Shown: positions 46,321 through 59,710 of the stretch, piece after piece
How positions within the stretch are numbered: position 1 is the stretch's first letter
How the letters are laid out: each line of letters starts with the position of its first letter
Origin: Megalobrama amblycephala
Taxonomy: Eukaryota > Chordata > Actinopteri > Cypriniformes > Xenocyprididae
Length of the DNA: 64,000 nucleotides
Direction of reading: 5' to 3'
NCBI RefSeq assembly: GCF_018812025.1
Contig: NC_063044.1
Location: 41,382,743 to 41,446,742 of the forward strand
The notes under the pieces: model-generated
What the model was told of the DNA's origin: nothing
The model's input: the letters and a program-made list of their open reading frames with translations, nothing else
Databases searched by the model: none
Program-made: the position numbers and the translations under genes

Positions 46321-49300
46321 CCTCTACCACAGGAATAGGAAAGCACACCAGATGAATTCCACGGAAAACAAACAGAACAACTACCAGATAAACAACATTA
46401 TTCTTCGTTATAATTTGGTATTTACGAGGTAGTCTAACATAAAGGAAATTATTATGCAAGGCTCACAAAAAGGAAGCGCAAAATGAGACTGCATTTCAGA
46501 GAAATATGCAAGTTCCCATTACTGTACTAAGTCTCATTTCAGTTTCAAAATGTCGAAAATGACTGTTAATAACTGAGTCTGAAACCTAAGTGATTATATA
46601 ATTTATTTTTACATCTTTGCAACACAGTTTTAGGAGGGCATACATAGTTTTATTTTTTAAATGTTTAAAAACATAAGCAGCTTATGATTTTTTTTTTATG
46701 TATATAAGTGATTATAGAGGGAAAAAACTTCCAACGCTGCCAGCTCCCTCTCTCCAAGTGACGCCTTGTGGTTGGAAACGGTATGGAATTATTTTGCAAT
46801 AATATACAAAGGCCATACTATTTGTCTGGCTATCACCAGACCAAGCTCAATTTAAAATTGAACATTAGTCTGGGGAGTTTGCTATGTATTTCCTACTGCA
46901 CAAGAGGCATGATCAACGAGCATTATTCATGCAATTGGATAGTCCTTCAACCAATCAGATCAACGATCCGGGTGATGTACTTTTGCAGAGCGATGCGAAA
47001 ACTCCAGACAGGTTTAGTTTGTATTGGTTTGTAGCATTGATCAGCGGTTTGCAGAAGCAGCAATGGCATCGAGCGATTTTTGCAGGTTGTGCAAAAAAAC
47101 ATGAAAGTGAGTGATATTTACACTCAGTCGAGTGATTTGTTTGCTAAACTAAAGAAGTCATTTAGCATCGTTGAGAGGTTAAAAGGAATTGGATTGACGG
47201 TCGTGCGAGAGACGTCATCGTGTTATACCCGCCCAGAGCCATAGAAAGAGCTCTGTACCCGCCAATAGCGAGCAAGGTGGATAAGCCAGTCTGTGATTGG
47301 TTCCCGCAAAAGTGTAACAGATGTAGCAGAAATGAACGGGTTTCCAGACTGAGTTGCCGGGCGAAATCAAATCGCCGGCAGATCAGGCTGGGTTTACCCA
47401 GTCTACCATACTATGTGAATAGAGTTACTTTAGGCACGAGATTATACAGCATGGCATTCAAGCAATATCCCAGCAAACACAAAACAAACATAGTTGTACT
47501 TGCTGGGAATGCCTTACATATGGGTTTTGATATAATCACTTAAAAAAGTAGGCCTTACAACCAGGTACTTTATAGCTAATGAATTTAACTTTATGATGAC
47601 AAAACATATTTGTGCTTTGCCATTTATCTGTTTCTGTTTTAGATCATACTGAGCCTCTTATTCCATATGTTCAAGGAGTTATGCCACCTTCTAGGCTAAA
47701 CGTATTGCCAACTTCTGGAAAGGAAAATAAGGGACACTCAGTTCCCTTATTGTACTGTACCACACAGTGAGTGTCATTTGAGTATCTGCAGTTAAGTATG
47801 TGTATAAAAGATGTATAAAAGGTTCTCAAGCATAAACACATTTGGGTAATTTCATGCCAAAATCAACCAAATTTCAGAAACTGCTCAAATCTTTGATTTT
47901 CTTTCTTTCTGAAGAAGAAAGACAGACATAAATGAGGAAGAAAGCCAAAATATTAAATGTAATGGATGTATATTTACTGTGTAATCCAGGATTTTGTAGA
48001 GGGGGGTTTTAGAATTACAATTTTCACCTGAGATTTGGAGTCAGATTACAGGGGGTAAAATAACTTTAGATCAGGGGTGCCCACACTTTTTTGCCTGATG
48101 ATCTACTTTTAAAATGATCAACTAAATGAGATCTACCAACCAAAAAAAAAAAAAAAAAAAGCTTAATTTCAAATGCTTGTTGCTAATACTGCATGCATCT
48201 CTACATGGAATTCAGGAAAATAAAAATAAATGTTCATTGTTGATATTCAATTTTAACATTTTTCAATTTTGATACTAAACTCAAAATACTTACAGCACAA
48301 CAGATTACATTAGCCAGGGCATTTACCTTATTCTGATGACTTGCACTGGATAGAATCGGACAGTTTTACATAATCTTTGTCGACAAAACACCGCTGCCAA
48401 TGTCTAAACTGGTGTCAATCAACACTGACGGAGCACATGCGATGGTATATTTTAGTCTAAACTAAATATAAAGTCTAAATATAAAGTTTTATGTAATTGA
48501 ATTACAATCAAATTTTCCATCCATTTGGATTACATAGTTTTTACATAAACTAATAATCACAAACTTAATGTGATTCATATTTGTAAGTCATATGTAAATA
48601 AAATAGGTAAGATTTATGTAATAGTATGCAGAAAAATGCCCGGGTTATATAACACTGCTTAGTGTTGATGTGTTTGTACACTACTGAGTTAAAGTACCAT
48701 TGAAGCAGTGTCAGAGTTAATGAGATAATTAAGTGATGATTAAACATTAATGATGAACACCTGCTGTTAACAAGATGAATCGCTGAAGGAAAGAGAAACA
48801 ACTGACTTCAGTCACAGCCTTCAATGAAATCAATTGAAGATAAAAGACATTAAATCTTTCACAATCTGATTAAACAACTCTACAATCTCTACAAAACATT
48901 ACCAGCCTCACTCATTACTAACTATATTGACTTTATTTCTGTCATAGAAGTAATTATGAGAATTTACAGAGGTTTAGATATTGATGATTTATTGAGATTC
49001 ATTTGATGTTACCATCTTTGAGGTCAGTGTTGGCTTTAATTGGGTTCTTGATTTTATTACATCATGTAACTGTAACTGAGTGTTTATGAAACACCTTTGT
49101 TAATTTAACACTGTATAAATATCAAGAACAAATATGGTCATCACTAAACAATGAGTACTCATAAAATTTTGTCTATTTAAACAATGTGAAAGCTGATCTC
49201 GCTGAGGCCAGTGCTAAGTGGGAGCTAGGGTGGACACTGGCCACAGATTATTGATCTATTTGAGGGGTTCTGTACCCGCAGCTAAAATACAACAAAACAA

Positions 49301-50289
49301 GCATAATTTCCTCTTCATTTTGGACAAAATGGACATCTGATTACAACAGCAGTTGCTTATATCTATTAATAGTTAATAAACTATAGCTTCAACTGATCTC
49401 TAACTTCGTTTACTTCAATAAACATAGATCAAACTGTACATACCTCTCTACAAGACTCTGGTCGACAGCTGATGATGTAACACCTAGGTAGGCACGCCCT
49501 CACGTGATAATGACTGTTCGATTAATAAGCTTCAGTCTGATTGGCTGAAGAGTACGAATAATCCAGATGCAGTGGCAGGAGTTTCTCAGAAACATAAATC
49601 CAAATTGATTCACACGCAAATGTGAGGATAAACTTGTGAGTTTCAAACATTCAAAACTTTTGTGCACAGTTGTATATCTATGAATTGTGTTTTGCATTTG
49701 TGAATTGTATTTTATGAATATATAATTTTATTTTGCGCACGTGAATTGCTTTTTGTGAATGTATATTTTTTTTTCCGTGCATGTGAATTGTTTTTTGTGC
49801 ACATGAATTAGGTTTCACGCATGTGAAACTGGCTACGCATGTGTGAATCATGTTCTTTGCGTGAATTATATTTGATACAAAATTCACTCCATACGGAACA
49901 GCAGGAATGGCGAGCCTGAAGGTACAATTGTCAAAACGAAACGCAAAGTGGACCGGGACCTTAATGCTTTCACATATCACAAAGAAATCGAACCACAAAC
50001 GGACCCACAAACTAACCGTACTTAGACCACCTCTGGAGGTGGTCTGAGTACTGTTCGCTTTTGGGTCCTTTTAGGGGGGTCTGAGATTACTTGGCTTGTT
50101 AACATATAGATGCTGAACTGCTCCGAGAGTGTTTGAAAGGGTTAAACTAACTAGATGTGAAAACACCCTATAATAACTACACCGTACTAGCAGCATCAGT
50201 GTGGCTTTCCCGCTCAATCGTGTGTTACTGTCATTACCTTTAATTAAACGTAGGCTACATTTTGCTAGCTAGTTATGCCTTCATCATGC
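46321..50289. other. Intergenic DNA upstream of il4r with repeat fragments
   Basis: 46795-46880 ('gtctggctatcaccagacc', a short palindrome, then 'aattgaacattagtctgggg') and the GC-rich 47190-47420 look like a DNA-transposon copy. 48073-48140 ('caggggtgcccacacttttt', 'gatctacttttaaaatgatc') is the start of a widespread fish repeat. 48890-49050 resembles part of the foldback at 32.8 kb. 50024-50045 (AGACCACCTC TG GAGGTGGTCT) is a short perfect palindrome. No gene recognised. Confidence 0.4.
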
Positions 50290-51760
50290 AAATGCATTAC
50301 TCTCCAGCACAATGGTGACCTCACAAAACTCAGATAACAGAAACATTAAACACTAACAGATCCTTCTAGATCTCTGCATCTTCACTTATTACAAAACACT
50401 CTGACTTGTTTCTGTCATACAAATCTTCTTAATGAGGTGTTGATGTTTTATCAAAATTTATAGATGTCACCGTTACGGAGGTAAGCGCTTGCTTTAGTTT
50501 GGCTCCTGACCCTTGACATTTTGACTTTATTTTTTCTCCAATTGTTGTAACTGTGTGTTTCTAAAGTATTTGTTCCAAAAAAAAAAAAAAAAATTGTGCA
50601 AAAAGACATCTGATCAAATGTTTTTGGTTGCTCATTGTTCATGACTCTATCATCATATAGTGGTCTTAATCACTGAATTTTGTATTTTCTTTCATGTTGT
50701 TGTAGTTTTATAATAATACAATGTCCTGCTTTAACATTTTGAAAGTTTTTATCATTATGCAGAAATTATTCAGATGGGATCATGTAGATTCACACAGACA
50801 TCAAGATTCTGCGTATGATCCTCAACAATGGTGACAACATTTTCAGATAAACAGATTAACTCTGAGTATCACAAAACAAGCTACTAAAGTCACAAAAAAG
50901 ATTTTTGTTTGTCACCATTGTTGAGGATCATACGCTGATTCATGATGTCTGTGTGAGTCTATAAGACACTGCTCAAAACTCTGTCTGTATAATGAATTAA
51001 ATATAAAAAAATAATGCAAAACTAACATTTAGTACACTCATAGTTTAGTCTCTGGAGAAGATCAGTGAATCAGGACACTCCATGATGATTGAATCACTAG
51101 TACTATACAACCCAATTCCTGTGATCAGAATTTGTCTTGCATTTTTTACTATAACAAATGTGCACAGTTAAAGCAGCCAGAGAAAATCTAATCTAATCTC
51201 ACCTCTATAACGGTGACTTCAAACTTTATTTTCTATAAAACACACACGTAAAAGGCGACGTTCTCGTGACCTTGTGCAACTTTGCCTAAAAGTTCTCTAA
51301 AAGTGACGAAAATTCTGAAATTTTACAGAACATTTGGGACATAAAACGTCCTCTTTTGGTAATGAAAGGGCTGCAGTTCAAGGTTCCTTATATGACTTTA
51401 GGGGGACATTCCAATTTTGTTAATTTTATGGTCACATAAAAACGTTACAATGAGGATATTTGGGACATTAACAGAACGTTCCCACACGGTCCTCTGTTGG
51501 TCATTTAATAATTTTCCCGATATGAATTTAGGGGGATGTTCTATTTTGGTTATTTTATGGTCGCGCGAGAACGTTACAAAGAGGACATTTGGGAAGTTAA
51601 CAGAACGTCCTATAGTAATAGTCCCCTAAACATTCCCAGAACATCCTGAATGTTCCCTGAAGGTCCACCAAATAACGTCCCCCAACCCTTAAAAGAACTC
51701 CACACCGTGACCGTCTTTGAACGTTCTGGGAACGTTACTAGACAACGTGTGGGTGTTCAC
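50290..51760. mobile_element. AACGTT-rich foldback element, copy B
   Basis: From 'ctccagcacaatggtgacctcac' onward this parallels 32.7-33.9 kb: 'gttacggaggtaagcgc' (about 50473) mirrored by 'acctctataacggtgac' (about 51203), and the same ~43-bp hairpin at 50793-50835 / 50911-50954. The right part (51600-51750, 'gtccaccaaataacgtcccccaac', 'ttctgggaacgtta') is the inverse of copy A's left arm (32340-32480), confirming the foldback layout. No 80-bp array here. Confidence 0.75.
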
Positions 51761-52554
51761 TTTTAGTCCATCTCTTATCCTGAAATGTCCGTCTTGCAGA
51801 GATGGACTAAAAATGATCTTCCAAAACGTACTGCCAGATTCTGGAAGATAAATTCTTCAAACAGTGGTACAAGAGGATGTGGTGCTGGTCCTTCAGGAGT
51901 CACTCTCAATCTGTCTGTCCAAAAGGCCCATAAAAACCCAGTCTTTATAACACTTCAGCTTGTGATTCTTATTAAGAGCGGGTCATTTTTTAGGATTCTT
52001 TAGCTAACCTAAGTCTCTGAGATCCTGACACCTTGCACTTCTGGAGACTCCAGGTAGGTTGCAATTCTGGAAAATGGTGGCACTGGAGACTAAAGGGTTC
52101 CTGATGGTTTCACATTTAATTCTTCACCTTAATTCTTAATTCTTTTCTTTTCCACCTGTTTTTGTATGACCCCGCTGACCCAATGAGCATTTTGCTGTCC
52201 ATTGGTCATGCTTTAACTTTGCAATCTCTAGTATTGCATTAGTATTGCGTCCTTCTCATGAGCATTTAATAATTTTTGACTTTTCAGTCTGAGTTAAATC
52301 TCTTTTTTGGCTCATTTTGCCTGTAAAAGAAAACCTGCCTAATAATTCTGCACACCTGAATATAAGGCATTTTCATTTCCAGCCTTCATGAACAATTATA
52401 TATTACTTATAAATGATTAAAAACAATATCAATAGTAGTTATTAAGATTGATGTGGATTGGAATTGGTAAAATGTGCTTGAAAAAAAAAATATGATCAGA
52501 AAATCAACTTGCCTAATAATTCTGCACACACTGTATATATATATATATATATAT
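51761..52554. other. Intergenic DNA with a dispersed repeat
   Basis: 'cctaataattctgcacac' occurs twice (about 52338 and 52512), bounding 'ggcattttcatttccagccttcatgaac', probably the end of an interspersed repeat. A (TA)n run follows (about 52535-52556). 51785-52003 is open, but I do not recognise a protein. Confidence 0.4.
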
Positions 52555-53273
52555 ATAAAACAATGATTATCTCTGTGTTCTGCTGATGTGTTCACGTAAC
52601 TTTCTTCTGCTGAGTCAACAGTACTGTTTAGGCCACTGGATTGGATGTTGCACATGTATTACAGTTGTATCTTTTAGATCAGCATTGGAGCAGAAGTGTA
52701 ATATGGAGCAAATATTGACCGCTAGATTTGGGAAGGACACTCTTTGATGCGATAATCCGTTTTGTGTGCTACTTAAATGACAGCATTTGTTTGGTTTTTA
52801 ATTTATCCTTGATTTCTCCCATGGCCATTGAGCAGACTGCTCTGTGGAAAAGAGCCAGCTGTTGAAGAATCAGATGTTTGCGCAGCTAGATGATCTGTGA
52901 AGGAGTGTGTTTAGGAGGGCACAGTGAGGATTTACATGAGATTTTAATAGTGGTGAACACTGCAGTTGTTACCTTGTGTGTGTGTGTGTGTGTGTTATGT
53001 ATGCATTGAAAACGTAATGCTGAGAAACTCTTAACAATTCACATTAATTTAACAATGCAGCATGACAGCATGTCCCTTACAAAAATACTTTTTGGAATCA
53101 GACATTTTATATATAATTATGTAAAAATATTTGATATATAATTATGTAATTATTATGTAAAATAAATTTATGAATATTGTAAATTTTCTGTCCGCTAGAG
53201 GTCGCTAGAGGCCTATTCAAAACAAAGGCATAGCTTGCTGACTCCACGTTTGAGCACAGAATCTTGGGACATG
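52555..53273. repeat. Paralogous block B, part 1 (pairs with 11370-12118)
   Basis: Nearly identical to the stretch at 11.4-12.1 kb, with a shorter (TG)n tract and minor substitutions. The match breaks off after 'cttgggacatgtg'. Confidence 0.85.
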
Positions 53274-53428
53274 TGCATATTGAGAAACAGCCATAGACCC
53301 TTTTCACTGACTGTGATGACGCGTTTTAACGGTCATCAATATCGTAAATCCTGCAAAGTTTTTCATATATTTTCAATGTTTAAAAAAAACGTATGTACAT
53401 TTATAACACTATAATTCAGCTGCATTTT

Positions 53429-54017
53429 ATTATGCTATGTTAGATACTTGACAAAATAGTGTTTTTCTCTGAGGCATGGTAAAGCATGATACTCGCAAAA
53501 AAAAAAAAAAAAAAAAAAAAAATCAAGAAAATTAGATTTAAACGATAATACTAAACATGTTGAGCTATATAACAACAATTTGTTTTCTGTCTAAAAACAT
53601 AACCAAACAGTTGTTCCCTTGTCTACTAAAACATGTAATATATTAAAGTGTCTTTGGTGTTTCCATGGTTTCTACAAAATAAAACCGGAAACCGAGGGTA
53701 ACGCGGGAATGACGCAATTGACAGGCGACTCCTCACACGTCCCGGAGCCTTGGTTAAAATTGCAATTTTCTCACGATTTACAAATAGTTGGAAACCTGGC
53801 AGTTTGGGATAGTGTAAATACTCAAGTGAACAAAATATATAACACTGGCCTAGTGGTTTTTGGATATTTTACTGCACAAATTCTTACATATTGCACCTTT
53901 AATGAGGTGTAGAAATGAGAAAGATTTTAGTTTTAAAAATTAGATTTTAGTTTTAAAAATGACTATATCCAATTAGTTAATCTACTTAAAAAAGCATGTC
54001 TTTAGAAACTCATCAGT
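53429..54017. repeat. Segment Y1 (identical to Y2)
   Basis: 'attatgctatgttagatacttg' through 'gaaactcatcagt'. The 97-codon open stretch at 53619-53912 is repeated without any amino-acid change at 56035-56328; poly-A length (about 53497-53521) is the main difference. The content resembles a common fish noncoding repeat ('acatattgcaccttta'), so no gene is called. Confidence 0.9.
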
Positions 54018-55272
54018 CTGTTGTTCTGTTGAGAGATGAATACTGTTCCTTACAAAAGAAGAAAGCATCTTGATCTAACCAGCACAGAAAGAAATGTGGT
54101 TGGTTGGCCTAGATGCACAACAACATAAGAATGAGTAAATATTAGATTCTCTAGTTTGCGAAACAGACCATTACTGGTGCTCAGCTGGAAGCTGCATTGA
54201 ACAGAACACACGCTAAACACCAGCTTCACCTCCATCAGAGGACATTTTGAGACACTGGAGCTTTAGACAGAGTTTCTAAGAAAAAGCTACTCGAATATAA
54301 GATCAAAAAAGGGAGGACTGAAAAATAACTTGTTATTGGATGGCAAACTATTAGAAAAGCATGTTAAAATGGATTGATGAATTCAAGGTCTCCACATTGC
54401 TGCATATGGAGGATTCTTTGATAAAAACAAAGAAGAAGAACATTTATTTGAAAAAGGAATTTTCAATATGTAACACTAAACATATCTTTACTGTAATAAA
54501 AACATAAAAAAAAAAGAAATGTACATATGATTCCAAACTTTTGAACAGTATACAAGTTTGGGGTTAGTAGGTGTTTTTTTTTTTTTTTTTTTTTTTTTTT
54601 ACATTTATTCCACATAGACACATTAAATTGATCAAAACAGACATTTACAAAAGATTCCTATAAAAATGCTGTTCTTTTGAACTTTCTATTCATCAAAGAA
54701 TAGATTCAAATTATATAAATTCTATATTAAATTTAAAGAAGAACTATATCAGAAATAAATATTTCTGTGAGCGCTGTAAAAAAAAAATATTTAAGCTCCA
54801 TGTATGGAAGAAACTGATTTAACTCTGTCATTTTGCAGATATAAGCTAGTATCTGCTCAATAAAACACTTTTGACACTTTTATCTAAAATAACAGAAAAG
54901 AGGCCTAAGTTCAGACTGCAAAATGGGTTTTATAGTTCCTTTTTGTATGTAAGACAGAAAGCCATTGCTTCAGGGCTCACAGCAGTGCTTGAGCTCAATC
55001 TTATAGCACTTATAAAGTTGACATACTGGATGAAAGGTGAACTCTGGGCATACAGGGATAGAGTCTTCACTTCATATCACATGACTTTCTATTCACTATT
55101 TTGGTGACTTTGCAAACAGTCATCATGATTAAATTAAATTAGGGTATTCATATTTCTATTATTAAATTATTTAAATTTATGTTCCAATATATAGATTGTT
55201 TTCCCCAGAATGATTATGAAGAATGTACATTCACACAGCACATTATAGCTGTTTTTGCTTTCATATAATCAT
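54018..55272. other. Unique part of block B with MITE-like pieces
   Basis: 54525-54560 holds two head-to-head 'aaacttttgaacagtata'/'caagtttggggttagtag' repeat tips, with a poly-T run at about 54574-54600. From 54995 to 55240 the sequence matches 12480-12720 of block A. No gene. Confidence 0.5.
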
Positions 55273-55846
55273 GATTAAGTGTAATTCTTGGCATGTCTGA
55301 ATTTGTTGATCTGTGGACTGGAGTGGGATTTACATAAAAACTGAATTTGTGACAGACACTTTCCATGAATACTGTCACTTTGATGTGTTTTTTTTTTTCT
55401 TTTTAAAGAAAGGCACAAATCTTATGTTCTTTGTTTATGTTAGTATATATTACATAAAAGTAAACTAGTAGGAAAATAAGATAACATCAAACGAATTTTA
55501 ATAACCCGTCCCAAAAGCGAACAATTTATCTCTTGCGCATTTGCACGTGAATGTTTCATTGTGTTTTTTGTCCTGTTAAAGACATGATTTCTCCCATGGC
55601 CATTAAGCAGACTGCTCTGTGGAAAAGACATGATTTCTCTTATTAGACACGATTAGATCTTAACAGACAGACTTTATTTTCTTAAAGGGCACCTATAATG
55701 CCCCTTTCACAGGATGTAATATTAGTCTCTGGTGTCCCCAGAATGTGTCTATGGAGTTTCAGCTTTCCCACAGATCATTTATTATAGCTTGTCAAATTTG
55801 CCCCTATTTAGGTGTGAACAAAAACACACCTTTTTTTGTGTGTTTT
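55273..55846. repeat. Segment X1 (identical to X2)
   Basis: 'gattaagtgtaattcttggc' to 'tttttgtgtgtttt'. It is the block B counterpart of 14440-14655 joined directly to 19033 onward, i.e. the site without the Gypsy insertion (junction about 55484-55492). Repeated at 56434-57008. Confidence 0.9.
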
Positions 55847-56433
55847 ATTATGCTATGTTAGATACTTGACAAAATAGTGTTTTTCTCTGAGGCATGGTAA
55901 AGCATGGTACTCGCAAAAAAAAAAAAAAAAAAAAAAAATCAAGAAAATTAGATTTAAACGATAATACTAAACATGTTGAGCTATATAACAACAATTTGTT
56001 TTCTGTCTAAAAACATAACCAAACAGTTGTTCCCTTGTCTACTAAAACATGTAATATATTAAAGTGTCTTTGGTGTTTCCATGGTTTCTACAAAATAAAA
56101 CCGGAAACCGAGGGTAACGCGGGAATGACGCAATTGACAGGCGACTCCTCACACGTCCCGGAGCCTTGGTTAAAATTGCAATTTTCTCACGATTTACAAA
56201 TAGTTGGAAACCTGGCAGTTTGGGATAGTGTAAATACTCAAGTGAACAAAATATATAACACTGGCCTAGTGGTTTTTGGATATTTTACTGCACAAATTCT
56301 TACATATTGCACCTTTAATGAGGTGTAGAAATGAGAAAGATTTTAGTTTTAAAAATTAGATTTTAGTTTTAAAAATGACTATATCCAATTAGTTAATCTA
56401 CTTAAAAAAGCATGTCTTTAGAAACTCATCAGT
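55847..56433. repeat. Segment Y2, inserted copy of Y1
   Basis: Copy of 53429-54017 abutting X1 on the left and X2 on the right with no spacer. Same orientation as Y1. Confidence 0.9.
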
Positions 56434-57008
56434 GATTAAGTGTAATTCTTGGCATGTCTGAATTTGTTGATCTGTGGACTGGAGTGGGATTTACATAAAA
56501 ACTGAATTTGTGACAGACACTTTCCATGAATACTGTCACTTTGATGTGTTTTTTTTTTTCTTTTTAAAGAAAGGCACAAATCTTATGTTCTTTGTTTATG
56601 TTAGTATATATTACATAAAAGTAAACTAGTAGGAAAATAAGATAACATCAAACGAATTTTAATAACCCGTCCCAAAAGCGAACAATTTATCTCTTGCGCA
56701 TTTGCACGTGAATGTTTCATTGTGTTTTTTGTCCTGTTAAAGACATGATTTCTCCCATGGCCATTAAGCAGACTGCTCTGTGGAAAAGACATGATTTCTC
56801 TTATTAGACACGATTAGATCTTAACAGACAGACTTTATTTTCTTAAAGGGCACCTATAATGCCCCTTTCACAGGATGTAATATTAGTCTCTGGTGTCCCC
56901 AGAATGTGTCTATGGAGTTTCAGCTTTCCCACAGATCATTTATTATAGCTTGTCAAATTTGCCCCTATTTAGGTGTGAACAAAAACACACCTTTTTTTGT
57001 GTGTTTTG
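56434..57008. repeat. Segment X2, copy of X1
   Basis: Repeats X1 about 1161 bp downstream, differing only by about one base, apparently in a T run. It continues into 'gacaatagatgacgaagg', which is not present after X1. Confidence 0.9.
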
Positions 57009-57904
57009 ACAATAGATGACGAAGGCTTGACAAAAGCAAAGCTTGTGCCAAGAAGATGGTCGTCCTGATGAAGAACAGCGCGTGATGGAAGCATGGTCGC
57101 CTGAGACATCCGGGAGAGACGTGCACGAGAGGGCGATGGACAATTCAGAGACAATCGAGAGAAAAAGGAAAAATTTTGTGTTGTTGTCTTTTATAGAAAA
57201 ACAAGCCAACACGCCTCCTTGGGTGAAACAGCCAATAGATGCGGGTGCAATCCTGACGGGCAAACTTTTCTTTGACTCCATTTATGACTTCATTTGCATG
57301 AATTATGAAGTGTCAGATCGGAGTGTATTTTCTCCAAAGTACCATTAAAACTAGAACAATGCATTTTACAGTAATGTGACATACATTGTCGAATAAGGCA
57401 TAAAGAGAGCTTTACAATGAAACCAAACTTGTCAGGTGGCAAAAACATAAAAGGGAAGATACAGTTATACAAACAGGGATACGGTATACTCGAATCTCAT
57501 CGTTTAGGATGACACTAACACACTACGGTCATAGATTATACACTAGGGCTACAAATATGCAATTTGAAATACAACGGCGGGTACACTTAGGCAGAGTCAT
57601 ATTTGTGCATACAATCTTCATGCGTGTGTGTGTGTGTGTGTGTGGTGTGTATTGGGATTTTAGGGCTGTCTGGTATGTAGTCACATGGTCCTTAACCCAC
57701 AAGGGGATGATTCTTTTGAAGTCCCCAGAGCTGGGGACTGGGGTTCTCTGTTTAGTTTCTGACAGGGCTGCAAAGATGCCAAATCCCAGTCTTTCTTAGA
57801 CCGGCCGGAGCCGATTCGTGATTTACATGCACCGTTCAGGAGGCTAAAAGCATTCTGAGAATTCCAAAGTTGGTTGGCTAAGACGGATATTGTACAGGCG
57901 TTAC
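57009..57904. other. Block B-specific sequence
   Basis: Not present in block A. Contains a (GT)n tract at about 57624-57645 and a 101-codon open stretch (57043-57348) without a recognised domain. GC content is higher than in neighbours, so it is possibly part of an old retroelement or DNA transposon; no terminal repeats found. Confidence 0.4.
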
Positions 57905-59710
57905 ACAGTGCATCTGGATATTTCTGAACGGTTAGTGGATAAATTTATGTATTTGCTGTGGAGTTGATTCAACTCATCAACTCACATGTGCCGTCATGTT
58001 AATCTTTTGTGGAAATCCAGCATTGAATTGACCCTCGTTTGTTGTAGTCCTTAAAAAAGCGATTTCTGTAAAAGAAAATATCTCCATTTTTTAAAAAACT
58101 TTGCAGATGTTGTTTATGCTCTATAAAAAAGTGAAATCATAATCAAGGACCCTTTCAAATTTTGATACTCATATGGACCTTTTCATGCAAATCACCAGTT
58201 TTGCAGGTATTGAATCTAGACAGTCTACATGTTTTACTTAACATTTGAGTCAAACTCTTGTGCAACTAGTTTAAATTTCCAGTGTAGATATTTCTGCCAG
58301 ATTATGAAAATAATGTGTCAACATTTATTATGTATTAGGAAATGTGCAGCATGTGGAAATAGCAAATGATGAAATTGTTGTGGTCAGCATTTCTTAAAAA
58401 TGCATTGCGTTGCATAGCAATTCAATTGCTGACACATGTGACCTCGTTTGTGCTTGGTGTTGGGGTCTGTAATAAACACGAGTCGTACTGTGGAGCAGAC
58501 ACTGTACTTGTTTAGCCCTGGTTCGGAAGAGGTTGGACTGTCTCTGCTGGAGAAGAGAATGTATTATTCAAATGTTGCTCACACTATGGGGAGGAAGAGG
58601 AAGAGGAGGTGATGTGTTTAAGGTCAAGGGCCTGATGATGATGCCTGTCCGTAGGCTGTCAGCACTCACGTCCCCTGCTGGCTGTTTTCCCAAGCACACT
58701 TCAGCACTTCACCCTCCTCTGCTTCAGACTCATCCAGCAGGGCAGGCCAGAGTTCAGCCTCCTGCAGTGGTGTCGTTGGCTCAACATTTTTACTGAAGAT
58801 GAGAATATTTCACAAAAAGAGGTTTTTGCAATACATTTGAAGAGGTCATTAATGGAATGGATATTGGAGACATTAATAACCAATTATCTCTTCTTGTAGT
58901 GTGATGGAAATATATAAGTGTGCTGTTATAAATTCAGGGATTTTATTATGTAGCAAGTATGTTCTAATTTATCATTTTTATATATACGACACGTTGCTGC
59001 ACTGGATTTTGTAGATATGTCTGAGCTACACAAGCAATCAAGAGAATATGGGGAATGCATCTTATATAATGTATTTGTATTGCTCCTAACCTTATTCATA
59101 ACAGCATAAAAAATGTATTATTCTTTGAGGGAAAAATACTTGCTAGCTGGCAAATGTTGGATAATAGGTATTGTTACTGTGCTGGGTAGTTGCAGAGAAC
59201 AAAGGAAAACTAAAAAAGAAACTCAAAAGAGTAAAATAGGCCTGTGTATGAAAAAAAAATATATTGAATTTCCTGTTGAAACAAGGGTTTATGGATTAAG
59301 GCTGGGTGATATATCATAATATTTTTGTGATATATTAAATTCATATAAAATAAAGCAGCATTGTAAACATCGCCATGATTTTAATGTAGTTTTTATTTGG
59401 ACGTTAAGTCTTCTGAAAACTGCATCGTTCAAGAAGTTGTTTGATCTGTCCCTGTCTTGTGACATATTTTTTTTAGTATTTATTCAAATGTTTTAATAAA
59501 ATATAGGTAACTAGTAATAGGTAGTTTATTACTTATTAAATTAGTGCATTGAAATTATAATTAAATATAATTCTTACTTGTGGAATGTGGAAAACATGCC
59601 TTGCTTTGATCAGCTAGATATCTACATTGTTTTCTCTCATTAGAGATAGTTAACATGTAGTTAACATAGTCAGCAAAATGTCTAAAGTGGATCATCGAAA
59701 TAAAGTGTTA
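57905..59710. repeat. Paralogous block B, distal part (pairs with 19540-21430)
   Basis: Collinear with block A: 'ctgaacggttagtggataaattt', 'ggtgttggggtctgtaataaacacgag', 'ggctgtcagcactcacgtcc', 'ggctgggtgatatatcataat' and 'gccttgctttgatcagctagatatc' follow in the same order. Several small indels distinguish the copies. Confidence 0.85.

Noticed and set aside
51785..52003. 72-codon frame considered as an exon
   Set aside because: No matching splice context or homologue recognised, and it lies next to a dispersed repeat.
53619..53912. 97-codon open frame, repeated identically at 56035-56328
   Set aside because: Identity comes from the recent segment duplication; the DNA is a dispersed fish repeat with a diverged noncoding relative at about 59.9 kb, and no known domain is seen.
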